Source: Lutispora saccharofermentans | GTDB lineage: Bacteria > Bacillota > Clostridia > Lutisporales > Lutisporaceae | Direction: 5' to 3' | Assembly (NCBI RefSeq): GCF_024363565.1 | Contig: NZ_JAJEKE010000001.1 | Span: 248,001 to 312,000, forward strand | DNA length: 64,000 bases | Shown: piece after piece, positions 7,823-16,252 of the stretch | Layout of the letters: each line of letters begins with the position of its first letter | How positions within the stretch are numbered: the stretch's first letter is position 1 | The notes under the pieces: model-generated | What the model saw: the letters and a program-made list of their open reading frames with translations, nothing else | Database searches by the model: none | Told to the model about the DNA's origin: nothing | Translations under genes and position numbers: made by a program

Positions 7823-7851
7823 AGTATAAATAACCGGACTCGAAAAATCAA
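7823..7851 (-). promoter_or_regulatory. Sigma-A type promoter of the small RNA
   Basis: On the minus strand TTGATT (7846-7851) and TATACT (7823-7828) are separated by exactly 17 nt. Transcription should begin near 7816. Confidence 0.78.
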
Positions 7852-7938
7852 CATTGGACCAAAGGTAAATATTATTTAGATACATTTAATATAACAGATC
7901 CACCATATTTTATACTTTTTATCACTTTAGTAAAAAAC

Positions 7939-7960
7939 GCTGCAGGCTCTAAGCTGCAGC
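7939..7960. terminator. Terminator downstream of NCS2 permease
   Basis: A 7-bp stem (GCTGCAG / CTGCAGC) is followed by six T on the minus strand (7931-7936), ending the permease transcript. T residues on the plus strand would let it work in both directions. Confidence 0.78.
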
Positions 7961-7974
7961 ATTTTTTCATTGGT

Positions 7975-9354
7975 TTATTCTTTTAATGGCTGCCCATCTT
8001 TTGGCTTAAGGACATAATTTACCAATAAATTCATCACTATACCCACTGTCACTGCTATGAAAACATTGTTGTTCATATACATTTTGGGGAAAGAACTCAT
8101 TGTGCTTACCCATTTTGCACCGGTAGTAGAAGCAAAGAAAGGAACCATTACAGCAGCACCTATAGTTGTTCCCGCTATTAAGTTATTTTCAAAGCTCTGA
8201 GTCTCTGAGAATATAACTTCCAAACCTGAGAACATTATTAAGCTGGCACTTATTGCAAATACTCCGCCTACAACAGACCTTGGAATGCATGCCAACGCCA
8301 TAGCGAGCTTCGGTGAAAGTCCATAGAACAAGAACATTACTGCTGCTACCTGAGTTATAAATCTGCTTGCAATACCTGTAGCTGCTATGATACCGATGTT
8401 CTGAGTATAAGAGGTAACAGGCAAAGCCCCTAAGAAACCACTGGCTATGCATCCTAATCCTTCTGCTGCTATGCCCTTGTTTATATGCTTAACTCTATAA
8501 GTTTCCCCGGATACAGCACAAGTGGCTGCATAATCTCCTAATGACTCAAACATGGAACCTATATATCCCGTAAATCCTCCAATGATTGCAATTGGTATTA
8601 GTACAAATGCATTGCTGGTTCCGTCGAATCCTTTAAATGGGAATAATCTAGGGAAAGCAAACCAGGGCGCTGCGGCTACTTTAGCCCAATCATATTGGCC
8701 TAATATAGTGGACAATACAACTCCCACTGCCACTACGGAAATAAGTATGAAGCCTTGAGACCAAACACCTTTTCCTTTATACTTCAATATTAAGGCAAGC
8801 AAAAATGCTATTAAGGCTAATAATAAATGCAAAGGTTTAGTTGAACTAAATATCCACGTAATGGATATTTTGGCGGCTACAAAGCCTATAGCTGTTACAA
8901 CAGAACCTGTCACCACAGGGGGAATGAAATTACGAATCTTGCCTAAAATCCTTGATGCGCCAATAATCATTTCAAGCAAACCGCCTACCAGCACTGCGCC
9001 CCACATTGCAGGAAAGCCATATATAGCGGTCACTCCGCCCATAGCTGTCAATACTGAAGATGAAGGTCCTTGTACAATAGGAAGCCTATTCCCTATGGTT
9101 GTCTGAATTATTGTGCCTATACCCATTGCAAGGAAACAAGCACTGATCATTGTCGGTATTACTGTATCCGGCAGCCCTGCCAAGGAGACAAATGCACCCG
9201 CCCAAATAAATGGGGTAAAGTCAACCAGGGTTACCTGCCAGGCATAAAATAGGGTTTCCCACCACGTCTTAGGCCTGTCTTCTACACCATATAGAAGTTT
9301 AATCGATGATTTGACTTCTGTTTCAAAAACCGGCTGTTCTGGATTATAAGCCAT
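7975..9354 (-). CDS. NCS2 family xanthine/uracil-type nucleobase permease
   Basis: This is a predicted proton- or cation-coupled nucleobase importer in the cytoplasmic membrane. The 459 residues contain many hydrophobic segments and family motifs: QGPSSSV near 95, and a GALPVTSYTQNIGIIAATG region near 315 with the NCS2 signature. Length is typical. The ATG at 9352-9354 has AGGAGG upstream. It is transcribed alone and ends at a strong terminator. I looked for a purine riboswitch in the leader and saw none. The divergent neighbour is an aldehyde ferredoxin oxidoreductase; a shared role is possible but not shown. Xanthine, uric acid and uracil subtypes cannot be separated by eye. Confidence 0.92.
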   Translation of the reverse strand: MAYNPEQPVFETEVKSSIKLLYGVEDRPKTWWETLFYAWQVTLVDFTPFIWAGAFVSLAGLPDTVIPTMISACFLAMGIGTIIQTTIGNRLPIVQGPSSSVLTAMGGVTAIYGFPAMWGAVLVGGLLEMIIGASRILGKIRNFIPPVVTGSVVTAIGFVAAKISITWIFSSTKPLHLLLALIAFLLALILKYKGKGVWSQGFILISVVAVGVVLSTILGQYDWAKVAAAPWFAFPRLFPFKGFDGTSNAFVLIPIAIIGGFTGYIGSMFESLGDYAATCAVSGETYRVKHINKGIAAEGLGCIASGFLGALPVTSYTQNIGIIAATGIASRFITQVAAVMFLFYGLSPKLAMALACIPRSVVGGVFAISASLIMFSGLEVIFSETQSFENNLIAGTTIGAAVMVPFFASTTGAKWVSTMSSFPKMYMNNNVFIAVTVGIVMNLLVNYVLKPKDGQPLKE

Positions 9355-9461
9355 AACAAAACTCCTCCTTTAAATGTTATTAATATGATGTATTCTGTTA
9401 CTTTTGATATATTCTTGACAATAGCAATGAATTCCTCTGTATAAAAACTATGAAAACATTG

Positions 9462-9490
9462 TTGATAAATGTCGAAATTTTGTGTAATAT
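9462..9490 (+). promoter_or_regulatory. Possible promoter of aldehyde ferredoxin oxidoreductase gene
   Basis: TTGATA (9462-9467) and TAATAT (9485-9490) are separated by 17 nt, about 90 nt upstream of the start codon. The -10 box is imperfect. Confidence 0.45.
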
Positions 9491-9581
9491 TAATATAGAA
9501 TATTATGTACAGTTCATTAATAATTAATTCATACCCGTTTTATAAATATTGCAGCTACAATTAAACTTGTGAGGTGATAAA

Positions 9582-11498
9582 ATGGATAATATAAAAGGGA
9601 ATGTCATCAGAGTAAACTTGAGCCTTGGAAGCATAAATTTTTTTACAACGGAAGATTTCTACAGATTCCTTGGAGGCAGGGGTTATGGAGACTGGGTACT
9701 TTTAAATGAAGTCTCTAAAGATGCCGAGCCTCTTTCTGAAGAAAACAAAGTTATAATAGCTACAGGTTGTTTTACCGGAACTTCTTTGCCGGGCTCATCA
9801 AGGATTGCATTGGTGACAAAGAATGCACTAAGCGGAGGTATATCCTATTCCAGTGGCGGAGGGAATTGGGGTCCGGAATTAAAAAAAGCCGGCATTGATG
9901 CCATAATAATAGAAGGAAAATCTTCAACACCAAAATACCTTTTTATAAACAACGGAAATGTTGAGCTTAGAGATGCTTCACATCTATGGGGCATGACAAC
10001 CTGGGATACGGAAGATGCCATAAAAGAAGAATTGAAAGATGATGGAATCAGAGCTATATCAATCGGTCCGGCAGGTGAAAACCTGTCAAAAGTAGCATGC
10101 GTCATGATAGATAAAGCTCATGCACTTGCCTGGGGCGGAAGCGGTGCCATATTAGGCTGCAAAATGCTCAAGGCAATAGCCGTTAAAGGCGATAAGGATT
10201 TAAAGATGCATGACAAAGCTCTCTTTAATGATTTAGTAAAAAGCTACAGCCATATTTTACTCTCATCTCCGGCTTCAGCGTCATTGAGAAAAGGCGGGAC
10301 CCACGGCATGGCAGGCGTAGGCGGCTGGAGCGGCAAAGTACCTACTTCGGTCAGAAATCTTCAGGAAGAATACTGGGATCCTGATAAAGCAAAAAAGGTT
10401 TCTGAAGAAGCCTATAAGCCATATGAGAAGAAAAGAACCCGCTGCTATAACTGCCCCCTTGCCTGCCTGCACTATTACGAAATGGAAAGAGACGGAGAAG
10501 TACTGTCCTGCGAAGGTATGCATGCAAATTCAGTCAGAGGCTTTGCCTCCAACTGGGATATTGATGATCCCTTTGAGGTGCTGAAGATTCACTCTTTATG
10601 CAACAAATACGGCATGGATGTAGACGGCGTTTCGGCATCAGTGGCCTGGGCAATTGAGTGCTTTGAAGAGGGAATAATAAACGAGGAGGATACTTTTGGC
10701 CTTAAGCTGAAATGGGGAAATTCAACGGATTTGATCACACTTGTAGAGCAAATGGCATTTAGAAAAGATTTCGGTGATTTATTATCGGAAGGTGTCAGCA
10801 ATGCCTCAAGGATAATTGGGAGAGGCAGCGAAAAGTATGCTATGCAAATTAAAGGTGTAGGAATCAATGAACAAGGCGTTCATTCACATAAAGCTTGGTC
10901 TCTGGCCATAGCAACCAGTACAAGGGGCAGCGGTCATCTAAGCGGTGCTCCGCAAACCGAGAATCGTCAGATACCAGAGCAAGTTGGCAAATGGCTTTTT
11001 AATTGCGAAGAAGCCGGGATTCCAGGCTCCTATAAAGGCAAAGGCAAATTGGTTGCCTGGTATGAAATTTATAAAGCTATTATTGACTCAATAGGCATAT
11101 GCTATTTTGATGCAGGTTGGTATGAGGTTGCGCTTGCTGACATCAAGCATTTTACCAGAATGTATCAAGCATTTACAGGAAAAACTATTACAGATAAGGA
11201 AATGTGGAATATTGCTGAAAAAATTTTAAATCTGGAGAGAGCATTTAATACAATTCATGCAGGATTCACGAGGAAAGATGACTATCTGCCTGAACGGATA
11301 ATGGAAGAACCTCTCAATGTAGGCCCCTTTAAAGGTGAGTACATGGACAGAGAAAAATTTGATGCTATGTTGGATGAATATTATGAAACTCAAGGTTTAT
11401 GTAAGGAAACAGGCTTGCAAAAAAGAGAAACTATTGAAAGATTAGGCATGGACTATCTGATAAAGTATTTTTCATCAAATAATGTAAGCATAGAATAG
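9582..11498 (+). CDS. Aldehyde ferredoxin oxidoreductase family protein (tungstopterin enzyme)
   Basis: Members oxidise aldehydes to acids, or reduce acids, with ferredoxin, using a tungsten or molybdenum bis-pterin and a [4Fe-4S] cluster. The 638 residues have the N-terminal AOR domain (GNVIRVNLS... GGRGYG) and the GGGNWGPELKKAG segment. The cluster ligands appear as Cys288-x2-Cys291-x3-Cys295, with a distal Cys507, the arrangement known from the family. It starts at ATG 9582 behind GAGGTG. No moaD- or ferredoxin-like subunit is next to it. Substrate is unknown; in amino-acid fermenters such enzymes often handle aldehydes derived from amino acids. Its stop is followed directly by a repeat element. 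Confidence 0.93.
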   Translation: MDNIKGNVIRVNLSLGSINFFTTEDFYRFLGGRGYGDWVLLNEVSKDAEPLSEENKVIIATGCFTGTSLPGSSRIALVTKNALSGGISYSSGGGNWGPELKKAGIDAIIIEGKSSTPKYLFINNGNVELRDASHLWGMTTWDTEDAIKEELKDDGIRAISIGPAGENLSKVACVMIDKAHALAWGGSGAILGCKMLKAIAVKGDKDLKMHDKALFNDLVKSYSHILLSSPASASLRKGGTHGMAGVGGWSGKVPTSVRNLQEEYWDPDKAKKVSEEAYKPYEKKRTRCYNCPLACLHYYEMERDGEVLSCEGMHANSVRGFASNWDIDDPFEVLKIHSLCNKYGMDVDGVSASVAWAIECFEEGIINEEDTFGLKLKWGNSTDLITLVEQMAFRKDFGDLLSEGVSNASRIIGRGSEKYAMQIKGVGINEQGVHSHKAWSLAIATSTRGSGHLSGAPQTENRQIPEQVGKWLFNCEEAGIPGSYKGKGKLVAWYEIYKAIIDSIGICYFDAGWYEVALADIKHFTRMYQAFTGKTITDKEMWNIAEKILNLERAFNTIHAGFTRKDDYLPERIMEEPLNVGPFKGEYMDREKFDAMLDEYYETQGLCKETGLQKRETIERLGMDYLIKYFSSNNVSIE

Positions 11499-11500
11499 CA

Positions 11501-11640
11501 GCTGTGTTAGCTGATAACGATTGAGGATGCCCCGGGGCATCCTCTCTTGCTATACTTCGCTAAAAAACTCTAAGTTACTTCACTATGCACTCTTTTATCA
11601 GCCAGCACAACAAATTAGAACAAAGTTATTGCAATGGAAT
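11501..11640. repeat. Interspersed palindromic repeat, copy 2
   Basis: It shares GCTGTGTTAGCTGATAACGA at its left end and TGCACTCTTTTATCAG-CCAGCACAAC plus the tail TTATTGCAATGGAAT at its right end with the other copies. Its centre differs and holds a 22-nt perfect palindrome (11523-11544, GAGGATGCCCC and its complement). It lies between two converging genes, where the hairpin could help end transcription, although no T-run follows. Confidence 0.78.
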
Positions 11641-11651
11641 AAAGCATCTAA

Positions 11652-12596
11652 TTAATACCCTTTATCTATATTAACTAGATTAACATAATCGCCCTTGCCT
11701 TTAAAAGCCGCCAAATTATGTTCAATTATTTCTAATGCTCTGTCAAAATACCTATCAGATTGTCCGCAGATATGAGGGGTTATTATTAAATTATCTGCAT
11801 CCCAAAGAGGGCTGGATTCGGGCAACGGCTCCTTATAGAAGACATCTGAAACTCCAATTCTTATCTTCCCGTTTTTTAAAGCTTCTGCAAAATCCTCATC
11901 ATTTACAGTGCTTCCTCTGCCCATATTTATGAAGCAAGCTCCTTCCTTCATAAGAGCAAAATATTTTTTATCTATAATTTTATTGGTATTTTTGGTGCCG
12001 GGCAAAAGATTAATTATATAATCGCTCTTTTTAAATACTTCTTCCATAGCCTCTTGGGAATAAACCTTCTCCACATAAGGAACAGCGGTCGAATCCCTTT
12101 TAGCGCCGATAACATGCATGCCTAAAAAGCTTGCTTTTTGGGCAATTTCACTTCCTATGCTTCCCAAGCCCAATATTCCCAAAGTCGCACCGTTTATTTC
12201 TCCCTGATGGACTTTTGGATCCCACACCTTGTTCCTCTGCTTCTCATACATTAAATAAAAATTCCTAGCCAGCATAATCAAAACTCCTATGGCATACTCT
12301 GCCATATGAATCTTATGTATGCCTCTGCCATTGGTCAATATTATTCCCCGTTCTTTTATCGCACTCAGCGGAAAGCTATCCACTCCGGCACTCAAAGCTT
12401 GGACCCATTTCAAATGATCTGCACTTTTCAGCATTTCTTCAGTAAATGTAAAAGATATAAATACTTCTGCAGACTCAATCTCTCTTTCCATTTCTTCTTT
12501 GTCTGTACAAGAATAAAAATTATAATCCGGAAATTTTTCTTTCAAATACTTTAAATGATGTTCAGTTATATTATGATAAATCAATACATTTGCCAT
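11652..12596 (-). CDS. D-isomer-specific 2-hydroxyacid dehydrogenase family protein
   Basis: This is an NAD(P)-dependent oxidoreductase of the D-2-hydroxyacid dehydrogenase family. The 314 residues show the Rossmann motif GLGSIGSEIAQ near 140. The family's catalytic Arg is in NMGRGS (about 230), the Glu in YKEPLPE (about 255), and the His in ITPHICG (about 280). Two ATGs are in frame; the second (12594-12596) has the proper 6-nt spacing from GGAGG, while the first overlaps it. The gene follows mtnA by 11 nt, the end of a dinB-mtnA-dehydrogenase operon. Linkage to mtnA suggests a role in salvage of 5-thio- or 5-deoxyribose-type carbon, but this is inference. Confidence 0.88.
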   Translation of the reverse strand: MANVLIYHNITEHHLKYLKEKFPDYNFYSCTDKEEMEREIESAEVFISFTFTEEMLKSADHLKWVQALSAGVDSFPLSAIKERGIILTNGRGIHKIHMAEYAIGVLIMLARNFYLMYEKQRNKVWDPKVHQGEINGATLGILGLGSIGSEIAQKASFLGMHVIGAKRDSTAVPYVEKVYSQEAMEEVFKKSDYIINLLPGTKNTNKIIDKKYFALMKEGACFINMGRGSTVNDEDFAEALKNGKIRIGVSDVFYKEPLPESSPLWDADNLIITPHICGQSDRYFDRALEIIEHNLAAFKGKGDYVNLVNIDKGY

Positions 12597-12607
12597 TTTC
12601 ATCCTCC

Positions 12608-13669
12608 TTATACCTGCTTTAACAATATTTCTTTTATAGCTTCGCTATAGGGGGGAGTTAATATGCCTTTCTCTGTCACGATTGCAGTGATAAGATGACA
12701 GGGCGTTACATCAAAAGCAGGATTATAAACTTTTACGCCTTTAGGTGCAGTTCTCCTCCCAAAGCCGCAGCATATCTCATCCCCATGTCTCTCCTCGATT
12801 ACTATGTCCTCACCATCAGAAGTATCAATATCTATAGTTGAGCTTGGAGCAGCGATATAGAACGGTATATCATGAGCCTTAGCCAGTACCGCCAATCCAT
12901 ATGTACCGATTTTATTGGCAGCGTCGCCATTGGCGGCAACCCTGTCGCAGCCTGTTATAACGGCGTCAATCCAGCCTTTGCTCATAACATGGGCAGCCAT
13001 GTTATCACATATAAGGGTCACATCTATTCCATATTGCATAAGCTCCCAGGCAGTAAGCCTGGCCCCCTGAAGCAGAGGTCTCGTTTCATCGGCAAAAACT
13101 TTTATGTTCCAGCCCTTGTCCTTAGCCAGAAAAACAGGTGCCAGAGCTGTGCCATATTTAGCTGTAGCCAGACCTCCTGCATTGCAATGTGTCAAAACAG
13201 TCATTTCATCCTTAAGCAAAGTCAAAAGGTTTTCTCCTATTGCCTTGCACATTTGCTCATCTTCCTGCCTTATATTATGAGCTTCCTGAAGCAAATCCTC
13301 TTTTATTTCTCCCATGTTTTTTTCTTTACTGCTCAAGGCTCTTTTCTCCATACGTTTCAATGCCCAAAACAAATTTACTGCAGTAGGTCTGGAAGATGCT
13401 AAATAATCCTCATTATTTCTAAGCTCTTCATAAAACTCTTCAAAGCTTTGTGCCTTTGAAGCTCTGACAGATATATAAAGACCATAAGCAGCAGCTATCC
13501 CGATGGCAGGGGCACCTCTTACCTTTAGCTTAAAGATTGCATCCCAGACATCTTCTACAGTTTCCAATAAAATATACTCCGTCTCCATGGGAAGCTTGGT
13601 CTGATCCAGTATTACAAGATTGCCGTCTTCCCATTTTAAGGAGAGCATGCTCTTCTTTGTTTTATCCAT
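12608..13669 (-). CDS. mtnA: S-methyl-5-thioribose-1-phosphate isomerase
   Basis: MtnA isomerises 5-methylthioribose-1-phosphate to methylthioribulose-1-phosphate in methionine salvage, and related enzymes act on 5-deoxyribose-1-phosphate. The 353 residues carry the substrate motif KVRGAPAIGIAAAYG, the catalytic Cys in THCNAGGLAT (about 160) and the catalytic Asp in GCDRVAANGDAANKIGT (about 240). ATG 13667-13669, with GAGGGG just upstream, is the start; the longer frame runs back into dinB. The dinB stop lies one base upstream. No mtnK, mtnB or mtnC is visible, so a full methionine salvage path is not shown here. Confidence 0.94.
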   Translation of the reverse strand: MDKTKKSMLSLKWEDGNLVILDQTKLPMETEYILLETVEDVWDAIFKLKVRGAPAIGIAAAYGLYISVRASKAQSFEEFYEELRNNEDYLASSRPTAVNLFWALKRMEKRALSSKEKNMGEIKEDLLQEAHNIRQEDEQMCKAIGENLLTLLKDEMTVLTHCNAGGLATAKYGTALAPVFLAKDKGWNIKVFADETRPLLQGARLTAWELMQYGIDVTLICDNMAAHVMSKGWIDAVITGCDRVAANGDAANKIGTYGLAVLAKAHDIPFYIAAPSSTIDIDTSDGEDIVIEERHGDEICCGFGRRTAPKGVKVYNPAFDVTPCHLITAIVTEKGILTPPYSEAIKEILLKQV

Positions 13670-13670
13670 A

Positions 13671-14750
13671 TTACCCCTCCTCAAGCTGTTTATCCATATG
13701 CAAATCAAAAAAAGATAACTGCTCATATCTTGCATCACTAAAGTTAGATAGTGAAAGGCCTATAAGCCTTATACTTCCATTTATATTGTAATTATCTAAA
13801 ATATCAAAAGCAGTAGCTTTGATTTCTCCATAAGTATTTATATACTTCTTTAGTGTTTTGCTTCTTGTATGAGTTTTAAAATTATCAGTCTTAAATTTTA
13901 CAGTAACGGTTTTGGCGAATAAAGCTTCTTCATCCAAAGCCCTTGTCAATTCTTGGGCAAAATCCGACAAAACAGCCTTCAAAAAAGATTTATCAGTCGT
14001 ATCATTATCGAAGGTTGTTTCTCTTCCTATAGATTTTGTTTCTCTTTCCACGCATACAGGCCTGTTGTCATAACCTCTGATCCTATTATAGATTTCTATT
14101 CCATACTTTCCGAAATAGTAAACCATTTCATCCTCTGTAAGATTAAGAAGCTGGCCTATTGTATATATGCCTATCTCGTTCAGCTTTTCAATAGACTTTT
14201 CACCTATGCCATGCACTTTTTTTATAGGGAGAGGCTTCAAAATCTCAGGCACCATATCCTCTGTTATGACCTTTAAACCATCGGGTTTATTCCATTCTGA
14301 TGCTGTTTTTGCCAGAAATTTATTATAGGATATTCCGGCCGATAGCGTAAGACCTAATAACTCTTTGACCTTTTTCTTGATCATATTAACTATCTCTACT
14401 GGCTCATCCTTTAGAGTGCTTACATCAAGATATGCCTCATCAATGGATACGGGTTCGACCATATCAGTCACTGAATGCAAAATGTCAAATACTTTATGGG
14501 ATATTTCCTCATAACGCTTATGTCTCACAGCAAGATAAATGCCGCCGGGACATAATTGCTTTGCAATAAAAATCGGCATTGCAGAACGAACCCCATATTT
14601 GCGTGCCTCATAAGAGCAAGTGCTTACAACCCCCCTCGGACTATTTCCACCGACAATAACCGGTTTGCCCTTCAGTTTTGGATTATCCATTTGCTCCACA
14701 GAAGCAAAAAAAGCATCCATATCGACATGGATTATCAATCTTTGAATCAA
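13671..14750 (-). CDS. dinB: DNA polymerase IV (Y-family)
   Basis: DinB is an error-prone translesion polymerase. Visible elements are the metal-binding VDMDAFFASVEQ motif at the N-terminus, YEARKYGVRSAMP, the catalytic SIDEAYLD (near residue 100), the helix-hairpin-helix KVHGIGEKSIEKL (about 185), and the little-finger domain (SIGRETTF). The C-terminus ends in EQLSFFDLH, which resembles a beta-clamp binding peptide. The start is uncertain: no ATG precedes VDMDAFF at a suitable distance; I chose TTG 14748-14750, 7 nt after an AGGTG. It is the first gene of the dinB-mtnA operon. Confidence 0.93.
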   Translation of the reverse strand: MIQRLIIHVDMDAFFASVEQMDNPKLKGKPVIVGGNSPRGVVSTCSYEARKYGVRSAMPIFIAKQLCPGGIYLAVRHKRYEEISHKVFDILHSVTDMVEPVSIDEAYLDVSTLKDEPVEIVNMIKKKVKELLGLTLSAGISYNKFLAKTASEWNKPDGLKVITEDMVPEILKPLPIKKVHGIGEKSIEKLNEIGIYTIGQLLNLTEDEMVYYFGKYGIEIYNRIRGYDNRPVCVERETKSIGRETTFDNDTTDKSFLKAVLSDFAQELTRALDEEALFAKTVTVKFKTDNFKTHTRSKTLKKYINTYGEIKATAFDILDNYNINGSIRLIGLSLSNFSDARYEQLSFFDLHMDKQLEEG

Positions 14751-14835
14751 TTTTATGCACCTGCACAAATATTATTATCATTGCTTTTAGTATACTAAAA
14801 TTTTCTATTTCATACAACCTGAAAAGCATTTGCAT

Positions 14836-14877
14836 AATAAAGTTAGGACAAGGCTTAAGCCTTGTCCTAACTTTATT
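14836..14877. terminator. Strong bidirectional terminator between sleB-like gene and dinB
   Basis: A perfect inverted repeat with a 19-bp stem and a TTAA centre lies across the end of the hydrolase gene, overlapping its stop codon by two bases. It is flanked by A/T runs on both sides. Confidence 0.88.
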
Positions 14878-15796
14878 ATTTATAAAAAACGTGATTGCCT
14901 ATTCTTGTCACATAGATCTTATTCTTCACTATCCAATTTCCGGCCGACTTAGCCGGATTGAAGAAATATGTGCAGTTTCCCACAGGTTTAGATCCGCTCA
15001 GTGCTTCCTTTGCCGCAGCAATACTGTCAGCATCCGGAGTGTTGTATATTGTTCCTTCTGCCACAGGGCTGAATTGAGGTATGCCCTGATAATATTCGAA
15101 TATTACACCTTTTACGGTATCAGGAAATTCGTTTGAATTCACCCTGTTCATTATAACATTGCCAACGGCAACTTTACCTTTATAAGACTCAGCGCCTGCT
15201 TCTGCGTTTATTATTCGGGACAACCAGTAAAGATCTGTAGACATTTCCTGTGTATTGCTTGTCCCTCTCGAAGGCGTTGCAGCAGCCGTCGCATTACCAT
15301 TGGAGTAAGATAGTTTTGTTTGAGTTATTGGTCCGGCAATACCGTCAGGTGTTAAACCATTTGCCTTTTGAAAGCCTATAACTGCATTCTGAGTTTTGTA
15401 CCCAAATATTCCATCTGCGCTACCTGCAGAAAACCCTTTATTATTCAAGCTTGCCTGCAAATTCGCGACTGAAGCTCCTCGGCTTCCAATTTTCAATGTG
15501 GAATTTATCTCCGCCATGCCGAGTTTCAGCAAAGTCCAATAACCTGTGATTCCATCTGCCACAAGCCCATTTTTGCTTTGAAAATACATTACGGCGCTTT
15601 TAGTGTTGCTGCCGTAAACGCCATCAGGAGCGGCGCCTGTATATCCCCAATTCTTCAGCTTTGTTTGAATAGTATAAACTTCGCTTCCTCTGGAGCCGGG
15701 TTTTATCAATGAATCTGCATTTACACCCATTGAAAGCATAGATATGCATCCAGCCATGATTGCACAAGCTGAAATTTTTTTCAATATTCTTTTCAT
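14876..15796 (-). CDS. SleB/CwlJ-type cell wall hydrolase with two peptidoglycan-binding domains
   Basis: This is a predicted exported muralytic enzyme related to the spore cortex-lytic transglycosylase SleB. The 306 residues start with a signal peptide (Lys/Arg-rich start, hydrophobic core, cleavage near residue 27). Two PG_binding_1 repeats follow (about 30-95 and 100-165; both with GSRG...VYGSNT / GIFGYKTQNAVIGFQ patterns), then a Ser/Thr-rich linker and the Hydrolase_2 domain (about 185-306), whose conserved Glu is in IINAEAGAES. The leader contains a c-di-AMP riboswitch and a consensus housekeeping promoter, which points to vegetative use rather than only spore germination. Confidence 0.9.
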   Translation of the reverse strand: MKRILKKISACAIMAGCISMLSMGVNADSLIKPGSRGSEVYTIQTKLKNWGYTGAAPDGVYGSNTKSAVMYFQSKNGLVADGITGYWTLLKLGMAEINSTLKIGSRGASVANLQASLNNKGFSAGSADGIFGYKTQNAVIGFQKANGLTPDGIAGPITQTKLSYSNGNATAAATPSRGTSNTQEMSTDLYWLSRIINAEAGAESYKGKVAVGNVIMNRVNSNEFPDTVKGVIFEYYQGIPQFSPVAEGTIYNTPDADSIAAAKEALSGSKPVGNCTYFFNPAKSAGNWIVKNKIYVTRIGNHVFYK

Positions 15797-15811
15797 AAGT
15801 ATTACTCTCCT

Positions 15812-15940
15812 TCTATATTCGCTTCCGAAGTTAGCTGACGGGTTCGGGAAAGAAGGCTCCCTACCAAGATATTTCTCGGACTAACCCCTCTATTTGGTTC
15901 CTCCGTACCCGGCATCACCGGGATTCAGCTTAGTGTAGTT
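15812..15940 (-). promoter_or_regulatory. c-di-AMP riboswitch (ydaO/yuaA class)
   Basis: The minus-strand leader shows the conserved ydaO landmarks in order: GCTGAATCCCGGTGATGCCG, GGTACGGAGGAACC, a GGGGTTAGTCC segment, GGTAGGGAGCC, CCCGAACCCGTCAGCTAAC and TCGGAAGCGAATA. Members bind c-di-AMP and generally turn off cell-wall hydrolase or ion-transport genes. The 3' end runs almost into the AGAAGGAGAG ribosome-binding site. No clear terminator separates aptamer and start, so control of translation is possible. Confidence 0.93.
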
Positions 15941-15952
15941 TACATAATATTT

Positions 15953-15981
15953 ATTATAGACTGTATGTCCATCTTTGTCAA
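15953..15981 (-). promoter_or_regulatory. Perfect sigma-A consensus promoter of the sleB-like gene
   Basis: TTGACA (15976-15981) and TATAAT (15953-15958) on the minus strand are separated by exactly 17 nt, just upstream of the c-di-AMP riboswitch. Confidence 0.88.
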
Positions 15982-16136
15982 AATTTCTGTCCATGTAATA
16001 CTATTTGAGTAATACCAAAGCTTAAGGCAGTTTTTAATAATAGATATCCAGATATTACATCCTTCCTATATATGTACATTCTGCTGTATTATGTTAATTT
16101 AATAAAAATTCAGCTGAAATATCTAATTTTTAGCTC

Positions 16137-16219
16137 TGTTGTGCTAACTGATAAGGATCGCAAAGCTCTGAGACTAAGACTTTGTAAGCTTGCATAGGTT
16201 GGAGTTTTTGCAGTAAAAT
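16137..16219. repeat. Interspersed palindromic repeat, copy 3 (degenerate)
   Basis: TTGTGCTAACTGATAA-GGATCGCAAAGCTC matches the left half of the 48.6-kb copy, including GAACTAAGA-like central sequence, and the tail TTGCAGTAAAATC matches copy 1. The right arm (TTTTATCAG...ACAAC) has been lost. It lies in the 440-nt gap between folD and the sleB-like gene. The rest of that gap, 15982-16136, shows nothing I can identify. Confidence 0.65.
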
Positions 16220-16225
16220 CAATAC

Positions 16226-16252
16226 AAAAATGATGCTTACCGCATCATTTTT
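16226..16252 (-). terminator. Terminator overlapping the end of folD
   Basis: An 11-bp perfect stem (AAAAATGATGC / GCATCATTTTT) with a 5-nt loop spans the folD stop codon, ending in T residues on the minus strand. Confidence 0.82.

Noticed and set aside
9355-9581. Purine riboswitch upstream of the NCS2 permease
   Set aside because: The conserved loop sequences of the guanine/xanthine-type aptamers are not visible on the minus strand of this leader.
12872-13402. 176-codon plus-strand frame inside mtnA
   Set aside because: A shadow of the mtnA frame; no start signal and no domain.
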